From contig JAKACW010000037.1 in NCBI GenBank assembly GCA_021821045.1, positions 1 to 39,621 on the forward strand: 39,621 nucleotides of DNA, in the 5' to 3' direction. This DNA comes from Pseudomonadota bacterium. GTDB lineage: Bacteria > Pseudomonadota > Gammaproteobacteria > JAADHS01. Below the pieces are notes generated by a model. The model ran no database searches, was not told where the DNA came from, and saw nothing but the letters and a program-made list of their open reading frames with translations. Position 1 is the stretch's first letter. The number at the start of each line of letters is the position of its first letter. This document shows positions 1 to 8,296 of the stretch, piece after piece. A program made the translations under genes and the position numbers.

Positions 1-2
1 TT

Positions 3-1220
3 TGCGATCGCATGCTGGTCCGCGCCGGGCAGCGCGAGGGGCCGCAGCGATTGGCCGCGCTGTCCGAAATTTGCACCGAGGGTGAGCGCGGCCTGTTCGC
101 GGTGGTGCTGCCTATCGGTGGATTGCGTCCGGCGGGTTATCTGCAGATCGTCGCTGATCCCGTCCATAACCTAAAGCCCATCCAGTCGGTGCTTGGCGTG
201 AGTTTGCAGGTTCAGTCCATGAACGGCGACGTCGCCTATCGGGCCGACAACTGGTCGCGGTGGCAGGGGCGCGATTCGACGTTGATGGCGGAGTATGTCG
301 CTGCCACGCCCGATGGGCAGCCTGCTTTGCGACTGCTCGCTCAGCGTGACGTGTCGGACTTCATCGGTGAGCTTAGTCGCACGCGAAACATCGCCGTGGC
401 CGTCGCCGGTGCCGTGACCCTCATTACCGTGCTGCTCGCGTTGTGGATCGTCCAGAACACGACGCTGCAACCCCTGCAGAAATTGACGCGGCAGCTGCAA
501 AAGGTGCGACAGGATCGTTCGCGGCTGGGCGATCCCATCGAGGTCGGCGGCAGCGCGGAGATCAGCGAGTTAGCCACGGTCTTCAACGACATGAGCGGCG
601 AGCTGGCCCGTCTTTACAACAAGTACAAACAAATGGCCTATACCGATTCACTGACGCTGCTGCCCAATCGCGAGCTTTTTCATCGCCGGATGTCGTCACT
701 GCTGCGAGACAGTCGCCAACACAACCGCACGTTTGCCGTGCTGCTGCTCGACTTGGACGGATTCAAAGAAGTCAACGACACATTGGGGCATCACGTTGGC
801 GATGCGCTGCTGCGCCAGGTGAGCGACCGGCTGCGAAACATCATCGTGTCCGTGACCCACGCGGGTTGGGGCAACAATGCGGGCGAGCAGGCCATCGAAG
901 GCGTCATGGTGGCGCGACTTGGCGGGGACGAATTCGCCATGGTGGCACCCGGCGTCGGCGGCATGAAAACCATCGAGCGCCTCATCGGCTATACGATCGA
1001 TCGTTTGACGCCGCACTACGACATCGAAGGCCAGGTCATTGGAATTGCCGGTACATTCGGCGTCGCGATCTATCCGGAGCACGGTCTTGACGGTGATACG
1101 TTGTTGCGCCGAGCGGATGTGGCCCTTTACGCCGCCAACGGGCTCAGCAGCGGTTCGCGGTGTATGACCAAAGCCTCGATCAAGACAGTCTCACTCAGCT
1201 CACACTTAAGACGGAATTGA
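3..1220 (+). CDS. Membrane-anchored GGDEF protein, 5' partial, N-terminal half of a frameshifted GGDEF-EAL protein
   Basis: The reading frame is open to the left edge, so the true start lies outside the window. The visible part reads as the end of an extracytoplasmic sensor region, a transmembrane helix (about residues 125-147 counted from the ATG at 12), a HAMP-like linker and a GGDEF domain. The GGDEF domain has an intact RLGGDEF active-site loop near residue 303 and the usual DxDxFKxxND-type element ([11 protein letters not shown]). Members of this family make cyclic di-GMP from GTP at the inner membrane. The frame leaves GGDEF homology just after ADVALYAAN (about 1139) and runs into an unrelated tail ending at 1220. 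An EAL domain begins in the next frame, so this is best read as the first half of one GGDEF-EAL protein broken by a missing base. Whether the break is natural or a sequencing error cannot be told here. Confidence 0.8.
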   Translation, partial: CDRMLVRAGQREGPQRLAALSEICTEGERGLFAVVLPIGGLRPAGYLQIVADPVHNLKPIQSVLGVSLQVQSMNGDVAYRADNWSRWQGRDSTLMAEYVAATPDGQPALRLLAQRDVSDFIGELSRTRNIAVAVAGAVTLITVLLALWIVQNTTLQPLQKLTRQLQKVRQDRSRLGDPIEVGGSAEISELATVFNDMSGELARLYNKYKQMAYTDSLTLLPNRELFHRRMSSLLRDSRQHNRTFAVLLLDLDGFKEVNDTLGHHVGDALLRQVSDRLRNIIVSVTHAGWGNNAGEQAIEGVMVARLGGDEFAMVAPGVGGMKTIERLIGYTIDRLTPHYDIEGQVIGIAGTFGVAIYPEHGLDGDTLLRRADVALYAANGLSSGSRCMTKASIKTVSLSSHLRRN

Positions 1221-2002
1221 GTCATGCGCTGGCCGAGGGTCAGTTGGCCTTGGTGTATCAGCCGAAGCTGAACCTGCGCAATGGCAAAGTGCAAGGCGTC
1301 GAGGCGCTGTTGCGCTGGCGCCATCCGGAGCGCGGGATGATTTTACCCGGACAGTTTATTTCATTGGCTGAACAGCGCGGGCTGATGCATCATCTCACGC
1401 AGTGGGTGATGAACGAGGCCTTGCGGCAGCACCGCGAGTGGGCGGATCAAGGCGTCAAGTTGAAGGTGGCCATCAACGTATCGACCAGCGTCTTATACGA
1501 TTTGGATTTGCCCGACAAAGTTGCGCAGCTGTTGTCGCGCTGGGGTGCGCCGCCCACGGCATTGGAGCTTGAGATCACCGAAGAGGCCACCATGCGGGAC
1601 CCGGAGCGCGCGCTGACTATCCTCTCGCGGTTGAGCGCAATGGGTGTGAGCCTGGCGATCGACGACTTCGGCACCGGCTATTCGTTCCTCGGCTACCTGA
1701 AGCGGTTGCCGGTCAACAAGATTAAAATCGATAAATCGTTCGTGGTCGAGATGCTGTCCTCAGACAGTGACGCGAAGATTGTGCACGCCACCATTGATCT
1801 GGCCCACAACCTCGGGCTGCACGTTGTCGCCGAAGGCGTGGAGTCCGAAGCGATTCTGCGCAAGCTGTCCCGAATGAACTGCGACATTGCCCAGGGTTTA
1901 GGCATCAGCTCGCCATTGGCCGGCCGCGACATGCTGGCGTGGTTGGCCGCCGGCGTCTCCGCCACGGAGATCCAGCCAATCCCATCGGTTTTTCCGGCGT
2001 AG
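1160..2002 (+). CDS. EAL domain (c-di-GMP phosphodiesterase), C-terminal half of the frameshifted GGDEF-EAL protein
   Basis: This is a complete EAL domain of about 280 residues. Residues expected for metal and substrate binding are all present: E48 in VEALLRW, N106 in INVS, E138 in EITEE, D168/D169 in [10 protein letters not shown]189 in KIKID and E225 in VAEGVE. It should therefore be able to hydrolyse cyclic di-GMP. The nominal GTG at 1160 has no convincing ribosome binding site. The frame upstream of it (AQQRFAVYD, from 1142) is typical GGDEF-EAL linker sequence, so this is not an independent gene start. The piece belongs to the upstream GGDEF half, which overlaps it in another frame. A REP element lies just downstream at 2058-2080. 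Confidence 0.85.
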   Translation: MYDQSLDQDSLTQLTLKTELSHALAEGQLALVYQPKLNLRNGKVQGVEALLRWRHPERGMILPGQFISLAEQRGLMHHLTQWVMNEALRQHREWADQGVKLKVAINVSTSVLYDLDLPDKVAQLLSRWGAPPTALELEITEEATMRDPERALTILSRLSAMGVSLAIDDFGTGYSFLGYLKRLPVNKIKIDKSFVVEMLSSDSDAKIVHATIDLAHNLGLHVVAEGVESEAILRKLSRMNCDIAQGLGISSPLAGRDMLAWLAAGVSATEIQPIPSVFPA

Positions 2003-2057
2003 CAGGCTCCTGTCGAACTTTTTGGGTGGGCGCTATCTCGCGTTGGGATGATGCGGC

Positions 2058-2080
2058 ATCGCGGTAGGAACCCGCTCCCG
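2058..2080 (-). repeat. Diverged REP element
   Basis: ATCGCGGTAGGAACCCGCTCCCG is a degenerate copy, in reverse orientation, of the REP unit seen repeatedly later in the window (GTGGGAGCGG...CCGCGAT). It lies between the EAL gene end and the convergent exported-protein gene. It shows the element family is present at this end of the window too. Confidence 0.55.
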
Positions 2081-2106
2081 CGACGATTCGCGGTGAGAAA
2101 TGCGAC

Positions 2107-2700
2107 TTAGGGGTTCTGTGCCGGGTCGCGGAAGGAACTCCAGTCGACCGAATGGACGGGGTCGATGCTGCCATCGAAGTAGGTGTAGGTTCCGCCCAAG
2201 CCGGTGGTGCGATCCGGCGTCCAGGTATAACGACCGGCACTGACGTTTGTGCCGTCGTTGAGGTTGTCGCCGACATTGAACGTGGGCGATCCCGGAATGC
2301 CGGGGCTGTTGACGGTCAGTCGATTGGTGAGCTTGCCGGAAACGCCATCGGTGTCATAGTCGATTTCGCTCATGTCCACCGCAAATTCAGAATTGATCGT
2401 GGCGTCGGTGACGTTCTGCCTAATAATCGGCTTTTTGTCGAAGAACGGTTTGATGTACTCCTGACTGAAACCATTTTCGGGCTGGTTGACGACTTGGCGC
2501 ATCATGATGGCCCGCGGGTTGCCCGTGCCGTTGCCGGTAAAGCGCGCGTCACTGCGCAGCGGATCCGTTGCATTGTTGGCGGCCATACAGGCGGCGCGGA
2601 AATCGGAGGGATCGAAGGGCCCCGGAAAACAGGTGCTGCCGCCGCTGTCGGTGAATGCAGGATTCTGGAAGTTGGCGCCCGCAACGCCGCCGCCTTTCAT
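2107..2700 (-). CDS. Unrecognised protein with extracytoplasmic character, downstream half of a split gene
   Basis: 197 residues, rich in Asn, Asp, Gly, Thr and Pro, with two Cys close together (STCFPG, AACMAAN) and one DxDxDG calcium-loop-like motif (DYDTDGVSG). I do not recognise the family. It has no signal peptide of its own although its composition is that of a secreted or periplasmic protein. Its ATG overlaps the stop of the upstream piece as TAATG, with no good ribosome binding site. Inserting one base there would give a continuous ...QEFYMKGGG..., and a similar string (FSQEYIKPFF) occurs further along this piece. I therefore think it is the C-terminal part of the protein begun at 3062, split by a one-base deletion. 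Translational coupling of two separate genes is the alternative. Confidence 0.6.
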   Translation of the reverse strand: MKGGGVAGANFQNPAFTDSGGSTCFPGPFDPSDFRAACMAANNATDPLRSDARFTGNGTGNPRAIMMRQVVNQPENGFSQEYIKPFFDKKPIIRQNVTDATINSEFAVDMSEIDYDTDGVSGKLTNRLTVNSPGIPGSPTFNVGDNLNDGTNVSAGRYTWTPDRTTGLGGTYTYFDGSIDPVHSVDWSSFRDPAQNP

Positions 2701-3062
2701 TAAAACTCTTGGGTGAAGCCCTGGCCCTGTTGATCGATCATGACGTGGTAATAGTTGACGCCCTGAATATTGACCACCTCCTGGAGGAACGAGGTCGTGA
2801 AATCGTCAGCGAAATTGCCCTGGAAAAACCACTGCTCGCGGATATTGCACTGGAAGTTGGCTTGCCCCGGTATGTTGCAGATTACGTACGGGCGAAATGA
2901 CAGCGAGTTCTGCACCCGGTTTGGTGCATCGGCGGGAAGGGGCTGCATATCGAACTTGAAGTCGTCGGTTGTGATGGATGGTGTCTGAGCCCCGACCGTT
3001 CCCGGCCCGGCGACGAACAACGCCACCCCTGCCCAAACGTACCAACGCCGCTGCATTCCCAT
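2700..3062 (-). CDS. Exported protein of unknown function, N-terminal half of a split gene
   Basis: 120 residues from the ATG at 3062, which is preceded by GAGGGGACGG, a good ribosome binding site; a second in-frame ATG lies at 3056. The N terminus is a clear Sec signal peptide (basic QRR, then a hydrophobic stretch, then GAQ as the likely cleavage site). The mature part is short, with two Cys (VICN and FQCN) that could pair in the periplasm. It ends at GFTQEF and the stop overlaps the ATG of the next piece. No family recognised. The pair is probably one exported protein of about 315 residues interrupted by a frameshift. Confidence 0.65.
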   Translation of the reverse strand: MGMQRRWYVWAGVALFVAGPGTVGAQTPSITTDDFKFDMQPLPADAPNRVQNSLSFRPYVICNIPGQANFQCNIREQWFFQGNFADDFTTSFLQEVVNIQGVNYYHVMIDQQGQGFTQEF

Positions 3063-3829
3063 CCGTCCCCTCACCTTATGTGTCGTTGTTGTCGGGCGGC
3101 TTCGCGTTACTCGAATCTCTGTTCGGTCGGGTACCCGTCCCCTTGCGGGACCGGCCCAACTACTGAGTACAACGCAGAAACGCGTTGATTTCAAACAGAT
3201 TATCAAGTCGCTCGCGCCACCGTCGGCATCGCTTCCATGCTGCCGTGCCCCGCTCGGAACTGGGGTGATATTCTCTCACAGTCAATCCGCAACGCCACCC
3301 TCTCGGTCGACTTGACCAACCAACATGCGGATTTTCGAACCACTGCCCAGAGTCCCCCTGCCAGGACCCCAACACCCTACAAATTTAATCTCTCTCCCCG
3401 CAGTCGCCGCATGGCGCTCGCGACTGCGACCGAGATTCGACTGAGTTTTTTCGGTTCATCTATCGCGTCGCCCGATCAAATTTAGGCTTGCTAAGGGTAG
3501 CCCTTTCCCAAGATTTTCTGGCTCCGGGAAAACCCTAATTCTGTGCGTTGCCGCCAGTTATTTCAACTGTGTGAAGGCACAGCAAGCAATAAGTGTCACC
3601 CTAACGCGAATCGCGACACCAATTATAATCAATTGTTTTAGAGAAAAAAGTGCGACGAACCGCGTCTGTGATCCCGCAGCTAGCTGTAAGTTTTTTATGG
3701 CAATTGGGCCTGTGTATAATGCCGAACGATCGCGAGGGGCTCGGGCTGACGTTCTGTTGGCCCGCGTTCTGGGTTCGCTAAGCGTTGTCACCAGTCCGGT
3801 TAAGCCGGGCGATTGTAAGCGGAGCAATT
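3063..3829. other. Long intergenic region with an AT-rich stretch and a 9-bp inverted repeat
   Basis: About 770 bases lie between the divergent exported-protein gene and the adenylate cyclase. No reading frame here looks like a protein. There is a perfect inverted repeat, CGCAGTCGC (3399-3407) and GCGACTGCG (3420-3428), around a 12-nt loop, with a T-run about 17 nt further on (3446-3451). The part from about 3540 to 3720 is clearly richer in A+T than the surroundings. It should hold the promoters of both flanking genes and has room for a regulatory leader. Confidence 0.5.
3715..3720 (+). promoter_or_regulatory. Candidate -10 box (TATAAT) for the adenylate cyclase gene
   Basis: An exact TATAAT at the end of the AT-rich stretch, about 110 nt before the cyclase start. 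The matching -35 region (around 3692-3697) is only a T-rich run, so the assignment rests on the -10 alone. Confidence 0.3.
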
Positions 3830-5338
3830 TTGGAAGCAGCGAATACGACTGTAGCGGACTCCATCGACAAGTTGCGGCTTTGGCACCGCTTTCATGTGCG
3901 ATTGACAGTGTTGTTCGGCGGCGCGGTGCTGGCCACTCTGGTTGGCATGGGGGTCCTCGCATACCAAATCGGCGTTGCGACCGAGGTCGACGGGCTGCGC
4001 AAACGTGTCCAGGCGATCGTGACCAGCTTGGCGGAGACGCTGCCGGCCGATGCCATTGCTCAAATTCCCGCCGAGACCACCGAGATGACTCCCCTGCATG
4101 AAGCGCTGCTCGATCAGTTCGCGCGGATAGGGAAGGCCGATCCTGACATCGATTCGATCTACATTTTTCGCCCGACCCTCGAACCCACGAAATTGCGTTT
4201 TTTCGTGGACTTTGCCAAGCGGGACGAGCACGGCAAACCGGGCGAAGCCTATTCGGCCAAGGGGGTGCCGGTTTTGCTGCGAGGGTTCGAAGAGGTCGCC
4301 ATCGAGGAGCGGCCGTTCATGGACAAATTCGGTCTTACCTTGTCCGGCTATGCGCCCATTCTCGGTTCCGATGGTCGCGCGGTGGGGCTGGTCGGCGTCG
4401 ACGTTTTAGTGGATCGGATTCACATGCTCAAGCAGCGCGTCGCGGAGGGAACCTTGTGGCTGTTCGGCGTAGCTGTGGTGTTGGTGGCCATTTTGTCGTG
4501 GATCGTCGCGCGCAGCATTCATAATCCGTTGTCGCTGATGATTCGCGCTACCTCGGCGATCGCGCGAGGCCATCTCGATACGCGTCTTGCGATGGATCGC
4601 AGCGATGAGTTTGGTTTGCTTGCGACCCACTTTGATCACATGGCGGCGGACCTAAAAGAACGAGAATTCTTGCGTGAAACCTTCGGCCGTTATGTCAGCA
4701 AGGATGTCGCCCGTGTGGTGATGGCCGCGGGCGTGCCCGATTTGGGCGGCGAAGAGCGGGTCGTCACCATCGTGTTCATCGATCTTAAGGACTACACGAC
4801 CATCAGCGAGCATTTGTCCCCAGTGCAGATGGTTGAAATGTTGAATCGCTACATCGGCGCAATGAGCGAGGTGATCGACCGCCATCGCGGTTGCGTCATT
4901 GAGTTTCTCGGCGATGCGATTCTCGCCGTTTTCGGCGCGCCGCAGTATTTCATCGAGCACGCGGAAGAGGCCGTGAAGTGCGCCGCAGGCATGCGCGACC
5001 GACTTGACGAACTAAACCAGGAGTGGGGCGATCTGGGGTTGGCGTCACAGTGGCAGCGCAATGGCGTTAATCGAATCCAAGCCCGCATCGGCATTCATAC
5101 CGGCACCGTGGTGGCCGGCAATCTCGGCGGACCGGCGCGGATGAAATATGCTGTGATCGGCGATTCGGTCAACGTCGCTGCCCGTCTCGAAGGACTCAAT
5201 AAAGAACTGGGTACCAGCATCCTGCTTAGCGAAGACGTCAAAAGTCGGTTGTCGAACGAGTGGTTCGAGCGTCTCACGGATCACGGTGAGCACAGCGTCA
5301 AAGGCCGCAGCCAGAAAGTCCGCGTTTATTCCTTATAG
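3830..5338 (+). CDS. Membrane class III adenylate cyclase with extracytoplasmic sensor and HAMP
   Basis: 502 residues from the TTG at 3830, chosen because GGAG lies 5 nt upstream; a TTG at 3785 would add 15 unremarkable residues. Order: transmembrane helix about 25-48, periplasmic Cache-like region with SGYAPI and VGVDVLVD near its end, second helix about 207-228, HAMP to about 275, then a class III cyclase domain. Both metal-binding Asp are present (D318 in FIDLKDYT, D362 in FLGDAILAVFG), as are the base/transition-state residues in YAVIGDSVNVAARLE (D445, N448, R452). The domain should be active and make cAMP from ATP in response to an external signal; adenylate rather than guanylate specificity is inferred from the family. 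It stands alone on a long leader and is followed by a response-regulator gene 115 nt on. Confidence 0.88.
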   Translation: MEAANTTVADSIDKLRLWHRFHVRLTVLFGGAVLATLVGMGVLAYQIGVATEVDGLRKRVQAIVTSLAETLPADAIAQIPAETTEMTPLHEALLDQFARIGKADPDIDSIYIFRPTLEPTKLRFFVDFAKRDEHGKPGEAYSAKGVPVLLRGFEEVAIEERPFMDKFGLTLSGYAPILGSDGRAVGLVGVDVLVDRIHMLKQRVAEGTLWLFGVAVVLVAILSWIVARSIHNPLSLMIRATSAIARGHLDTRLAMDRSDEFGLLATHFDHMAADLKEREFLRETFGRYVSKDVARVVMAAGVPDLGGEERVVTIVFIDLKDYTTISEHLSPVQMVEMLNRYIGAMSEVIDRHRGCVIEFLGDAILAVFGAPQYFIEHAEEAVKCAAGMRDRLDELNQEWGDLGLASQWQRNGVNRIQARIGIHTGTVVAGNLGGPARMKYAVIGDSVNVAARLEGLNKELGTSILLSEDVKSRLSNEWFERLTDHGEHSVKGRSQKVRVYSL

Positions 5339-5453
5339 TTCGCACCCGCCAAGGTGAATATTTCACAGCCGTCCTGTGCACAAAGTCATTTGTCGCCCCT
5401 CCCTGGACCCTTACGATGGTCCCGTTCTCAATACAACTATAGTGGAGTTAAAA

Positions 5454-6143
5454 ATGTATAACGTGTTGATTTTGGACGAACAGATGTTGGTTCGGGAGGC
5501 TCTGGGGGGCATGGTCGAGGCGTTTGGCGAATTCTGCGCTGTCGCGCGCGCGGCGGGAGAGCGGGAGGCATTGGAGTACCTGAAGGCCCACGAGGTCGAC
5601 GTTGTCGTGATGGAGTGGCGATTATCCGGAATGGGCGGCATCGAACTGCTGCAGCGGATCAAGCGGCTGCGGCGGCGTCCGCGGGTAGTGGTGTGCACGG
5701 CTTACTTCGAAAGCCCCTTGCCTGCCCGGGTGATGCAAGCCGGTGCCGATGTGCTGGTGTCGCGCAATGTGGCGCCCAGTGAGTTCGAGCACGCGCTGCG
5801 CTGTGCCGTGCGCGGGGCGACCTATATCAGTCAGGATGTCCAACCGGACTACATTGCGGCCACGCTGCAGCGCGGTGCGAACGACAACCCTTTCGGTGAG
5901 CTGTCCGATCGAGAGTTCCAGGTGCTGATGATGTATGTCGAAGGGGATCCGATCAAGGACATCGCGGCCAGGCTTTGCATCAGTCCGAAAACGGTGTGCA
6001 CCTACCGTTACCGCGCGTGCGAAAAACTTGGTGTCAAAGGGGAGGCTGCGCTGGCGCGGCTGGCGCTGCGCTACGGTCTGATGGAACCGCAAATCAGACC
6101 GACGAGTTTTCGCGGACCCGCTGGCGTGACCTACAACGCATAG
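5454..6143 (+). CDS. GacA/UvrY-like LuxR-type regulator with a degenerate receiver (E54)
   Basis: 229 residues from the ATG at 5454, preceded by GGAG with a 6-nt spacer; an upstream in-frame start at 5376 would add unrelated residues. The protein aligns end to end with GacA/UvrY/SirA: receiver, then ESPLPARVMQAG, then an HTH with LSDREFQVLMM and ISPKTVCTYRYR. In those relatives the DNA-binding domain activates csrB/rsmZ-type small RNA genes. The receiver has lost key residues: the acidic pocket is D8/E9, the phospho-acceptor position 54 is Glu (VVVMEWRLSG) and the conserved Lys104 is Arg, while Thr82 remains. It probably cannot be phosphorylated and may be locked in one state, as Glu sometimes mimics phospho-Asp. 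It follows the adenylate cyclase in the same direction but has its own leader. Confidence 0.85.
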   Translation: MYNVLILDEQMLVREALGGMVEAFGEFCAVARAAGEREALEYLKAHEVDVVVMEWRLSGMGGIELLQRIKRLRRRPRVVVCTAYFESPLPARVMQAGADVLVSRNVAPSEFEHALRCAVRGATYISQDVQPDYIAATLQRGANDNPFGELSDREFQVLMMYVEGDPIKDIAARLCISPKTVCTYRYRACEKLGVKGEAALARLALRYGLMEPQIRPTSFRGPAGVTYNA

Positions 6144-6158
6144 CGACTCCTGCATCGG

Positions 6159-6176
6159 CAGCGCATGGATGCGCTG
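6159..6176. repeat. Perfect 8-bp hairpin between convergent genes
   Basis: CAGCGCAT-GG-ATGCGCTG is a perfect stem with a 2-nt loop in the 42-bp gap between the convergent regulator and histidine kinase genes. It has no T-tract on either side, so it is not a standard intrinsic terminator, though it may still stop or stabilise both transcripts. The CATGGATG core is the same as in hairpins inside the composite REP elements. Confidence 0.6.
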
Positions 6177-6185
6177 TCCTGTTCC

Positions 6186-7574
6186 TCATCCCGCCTTTTT
6201 GAACAATACGTCCACCTGCAATCCGCCCAGACCCGCCTCGCCGAGCTTGATCGTCGCCCCGTGAATTTCCGCGATCCGCTGCACGATGGATAGACCCAAG
6301 CCGCTGCCCGGCACGGTGTTGGTGCTCAAACGCCGGTAGAAGCGTTGAAACACTTTGTCGCGATCCTCCGGCGGAATCCCCGGGCCGCTGTCGGCGACCG
6401 AAAGTTTGATGCCGTCGGGGTTGTCCGCCACGGTAACGTCAACGGTGCCGCCGGGTGGCGTGTAACGAATGGCGTTGAGCACCAGGTTGCGCGCCAAGAC
6501 GGCGATGAGCTCCGCGTTGCCCTTCACTTTGCCGCTGCACTGCTCACCGACGCCCAGGTCGACGGAGTTGGCCATTGCTTGAGGAGCCAGGTCCGCCACC
6601 ACGCCTTGTATCACCGCGCACATATCCGTTTCCTGCAGGGTCAACTGCTTGGTCTTGGGGGATTCGGGATCGAGGCGGGCCAATGTCAGCAATTGTTCGA
6701 CCAAGTGCGTGGCCCGGTCGACGCCGGCGACGACTTGGCGCAGCGCCTGCTGGTGTTCCGGGGCCTGCACGCTGTACAACGCGACTTGTGCTTGGGTTTT
6801 GATGGCTGCCAGTGGCGTGCGCAACTCGTGGGCGGCATCGGCGGTGAAGCGCCGTTCATTCTCCACCGACGATTTGACCCGCATAAAGAGTTTGTTCAAG
6901 GCATCGACCAGCGGCAGAGCCTCCTGAGGCACCTGCGCTGTATTGATCGGGTCGAGTCGGTCGACGCCGCGCAAGGTGGTTTCATGGGCGATGTCGCGCA
7001 ATGGTTTCAGGGCTCGACCGACGCCGAACCAAATGAGCGCCGCCAGAAATGGCAGCGCCAGCGCGACGGCGGCTAAGAATTGCGCGGAGATGGAAACGGC
7101 CAGTTCATGGCGGGCGTCGATACGCTCGCCGACGTGAACGGTCAGCGGTTTCTCCGGATCCGCGATGGCGTAGACGCGCCACGTCGCGCCGTAGATCTCG
7201 CGGTTGCTGAACCCACTAGCGACGCCGCTCATCGGCACGTCCGGTGCGCTGGCGGAGCGGGCGGCCAATTTCGTGTTGTTGATCCACAGTTGGAAGGCGA
7301 CGTTCTGTTCGTAATCGTGACTGGTGTCGAGTACGGTATCGTGAACCCTTTGTCGCACTTCGTCCGGCGACGCCGCGTCGAACGCCAGCTGTTCGTAGAG
7401 TTCGTGCTGGCTCAATACCAGCAGCGCCTTGGCCGATTGCACGAGCTGGGCGTCGAACACCTCTTCGATCTCGTGCAGGCTCTCCCTATAGCTCATGGTG
7501 GCGGTGGCGATCCAAATCACCAGCGTGCCTCCCAAGAGGAAGAGTAGGAGACGGTGGCGGATGGACGATGGCAT
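6186..7574 (-). CDS. qseC: QseC-like sensor histidine kinase
   Basis: 462 residues from the ATG at 7574. An N-terminal helix (about 8-27) and a second helix (about 165-186) flank a periplasmic sensor of about 135 residues. A HAMP-like linker follows, then the phospho-acceptor helix with AAHELRTPLAAIKTQ (His about 249), then a complete ATPase domain: N box RNLVLNAIRYTP, DSGPGIP, GSGLGLSIV. It should autophosphorylate on His249 and pass the phosphate to the regulator encoded just upstream (stop at 7595, 20-nt gap). The architecture matches QseC/PmrB/TctE-type kinases; the signal is unknown. There is no clear ribosome binding site, and a 16-bp GC palindrome (7589-7604) sits where one would be. 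The gene symbol is by family resemblance only. Confidence 0.85.
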   Translation of the reverse strand: MPSSIRHRLLLFLLGGTLVIWIATATMSYRESLHEIEEVFDAQLVQSAKALLVLSQHELYEQLAFDAASPDEVRQRVHDTVLDTSHDYEQNVAFQLWINNTKLAARSASAPDVPMSGVASGFSNREIYGATWRVYAIADPEKPLTVHVGERIDARHELAVSISAQFLAAVALALPFLAALIWFGVGRALKPLRDIAHETTLRGVDRLDPINTAQVPQEALPLVDALNKLFMRVKSSVENERRFTADAAHELRTPLAAIKTQAQVALYSVQAPEHQQALRQVVAGVDRATHLVEQLLTLARLDPESPKTKQLTLQETDMCAVIQGVVADLAPQAMANSVDLGVGEQCSGKVKGNAELIAVLARNLVLNAIRYTPPGGTVDVTVADNPDGIKLSVADSGPGIPPEDRDKVFQRFYRRLSTNTVPGSGLGLSIVQRIAEIHGATIKLGEAGLGGLQVDVLFKKAG

Positions 7575-7588
7575 GTCGTGGTTTGGCC

Positions 7589-7604
7589 GGCCGGCTAGCC
7601 GGCC
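7589..7604. repeat. 16-bp perfect GC palindrome over the regulator stop codon
   Basis: GGCCGGCTAGCCGGCC equals its own reverse complement. The TAG stop of the response regulator (7597-7595 on the minus strand) is at its centre, and it ends 15 nt before the kinase ATG. In RNA it could fold only between copies or as a very tight hairpin extended by the extra GGCC at 7585-7588. It may influence coupling between the two genes. Confidence 0.6.
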
Positions 7605-8260
7605 GATTTGTCGACGATGTAGCCGACGCCGCGAATGGTGCGTATCAATTCCGCGCCCAGCTTTTTGCGCAAGTGGTGAATGTGGACCTCGATGGCATTG
7701 CTTTCCACCTCCTCGTTCCATGCGTACAGGCTCTCCTCCAACCGGCTGCGCGATACCACGCGGCCGCTGTTGTCGAGCAGGGTTTGGAGCAGGGTGAATT
7801 CCTTAGGTGAGATGTCCACCACGGCGCCGGCTTTGGTCACGGTATGAGCGGCGGGATCGAGGACAATTTCGCCATGAGTGATGAGTGGAACCGAGCGGCC
7901 GGATTTGCGCCGTGCCAGGGCTCTGATTCGGGCCAGCAGTTCGTCAAGATCAAACGGCTTGATCAAGTAGTCGTCGGCGCCGCTGTCCAAACCGATGACT
8001 TTGTCCTCGGTGGTGTCGCGTGCGGTCAGAATCAGCACCGGCACGCTTTTCCCGCGGCCGCGCAAGTCTCTTAAAACGTCGATGCCGGATTTCTTGGGCA
8101 AGCCCAGATCGAGAACGACCAGATCGTACTCTTCGGTTTTGAGGGCGGCGTCCGCCTGTTCGCCGTCATATACCCAGTCGGCCGCGTAGCCTGCTTGGCG
8201 GAGGCCGTTCAGAACGCCATCGCCGAGCAGGCGATCATCTTCCACCAGGAGTACGCGCAT
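7595..8260 (-). CDS. qseB: QseB-like OmpR-family response regulator
   Basis: 221 residues, the usual length for OmpR regulators. The ATG at 8260 is preceded by AAGGA with a 5-nt spacer. The receiver is intact: acidic pocket E7/D8/D9 (VEDD), phospho-acceptor D51 in VVLDLGLP, Thr in LTARD and Lys in LIKPFD. The C-terminal winged helix carries the typical ISPKEFTLLQTLL, SNAIEVHIHHLRKKL and IRTIRGVGYIVD segments. It should be phosphorylated by the kinase encoded 20 nt downstream and bind DNA as a dimer. The QseB/PmrA-like assignment rests on whole-protein resemblance; the regulon cannot be read from the window. A small membrane-protein gene precedes it by 36 nt, so the three probably form one operon. 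Confidence 0.9.
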   Translation of the reverse strand: MRVLLVEDDRLLGDGVLNGLRQAGYAADWVYDGEQADAALKTEEYDLVVLDLGLPKKSGIDVLRDLRGRGKSVPVLILTARDTTEDKVIGLDSGADDYLIKPFDLDELLARIRALARRKSGRSVPLITHGEIVLDPAAHTVTKAGAVVDISPKEFTLLQTLLDNSGRVVSRSRLEESLYAWNEEVESNAIEVHIHHLRKKLGAELIRTIRGVGYIVDKSAG

Positions 8261-8296
8261 GATGGTCCTTTCGCGGCCGCCCGAGGGCCCGCCGGA

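Noticed and set aside
3399-3451. Possible intrinsic terminator (9-bp stem plus T-run)
   Set aside because: The T-run is about 17 nt from the stem, too far for a terminator, and no gene ends just upstream on the plus strand.
3480-3560. Possible riboswitch before the adenylate cyclase
   Set aside because: Short complementary runs (AAGGG/CCCTT) are present, but I could not match any known riboswitch core.
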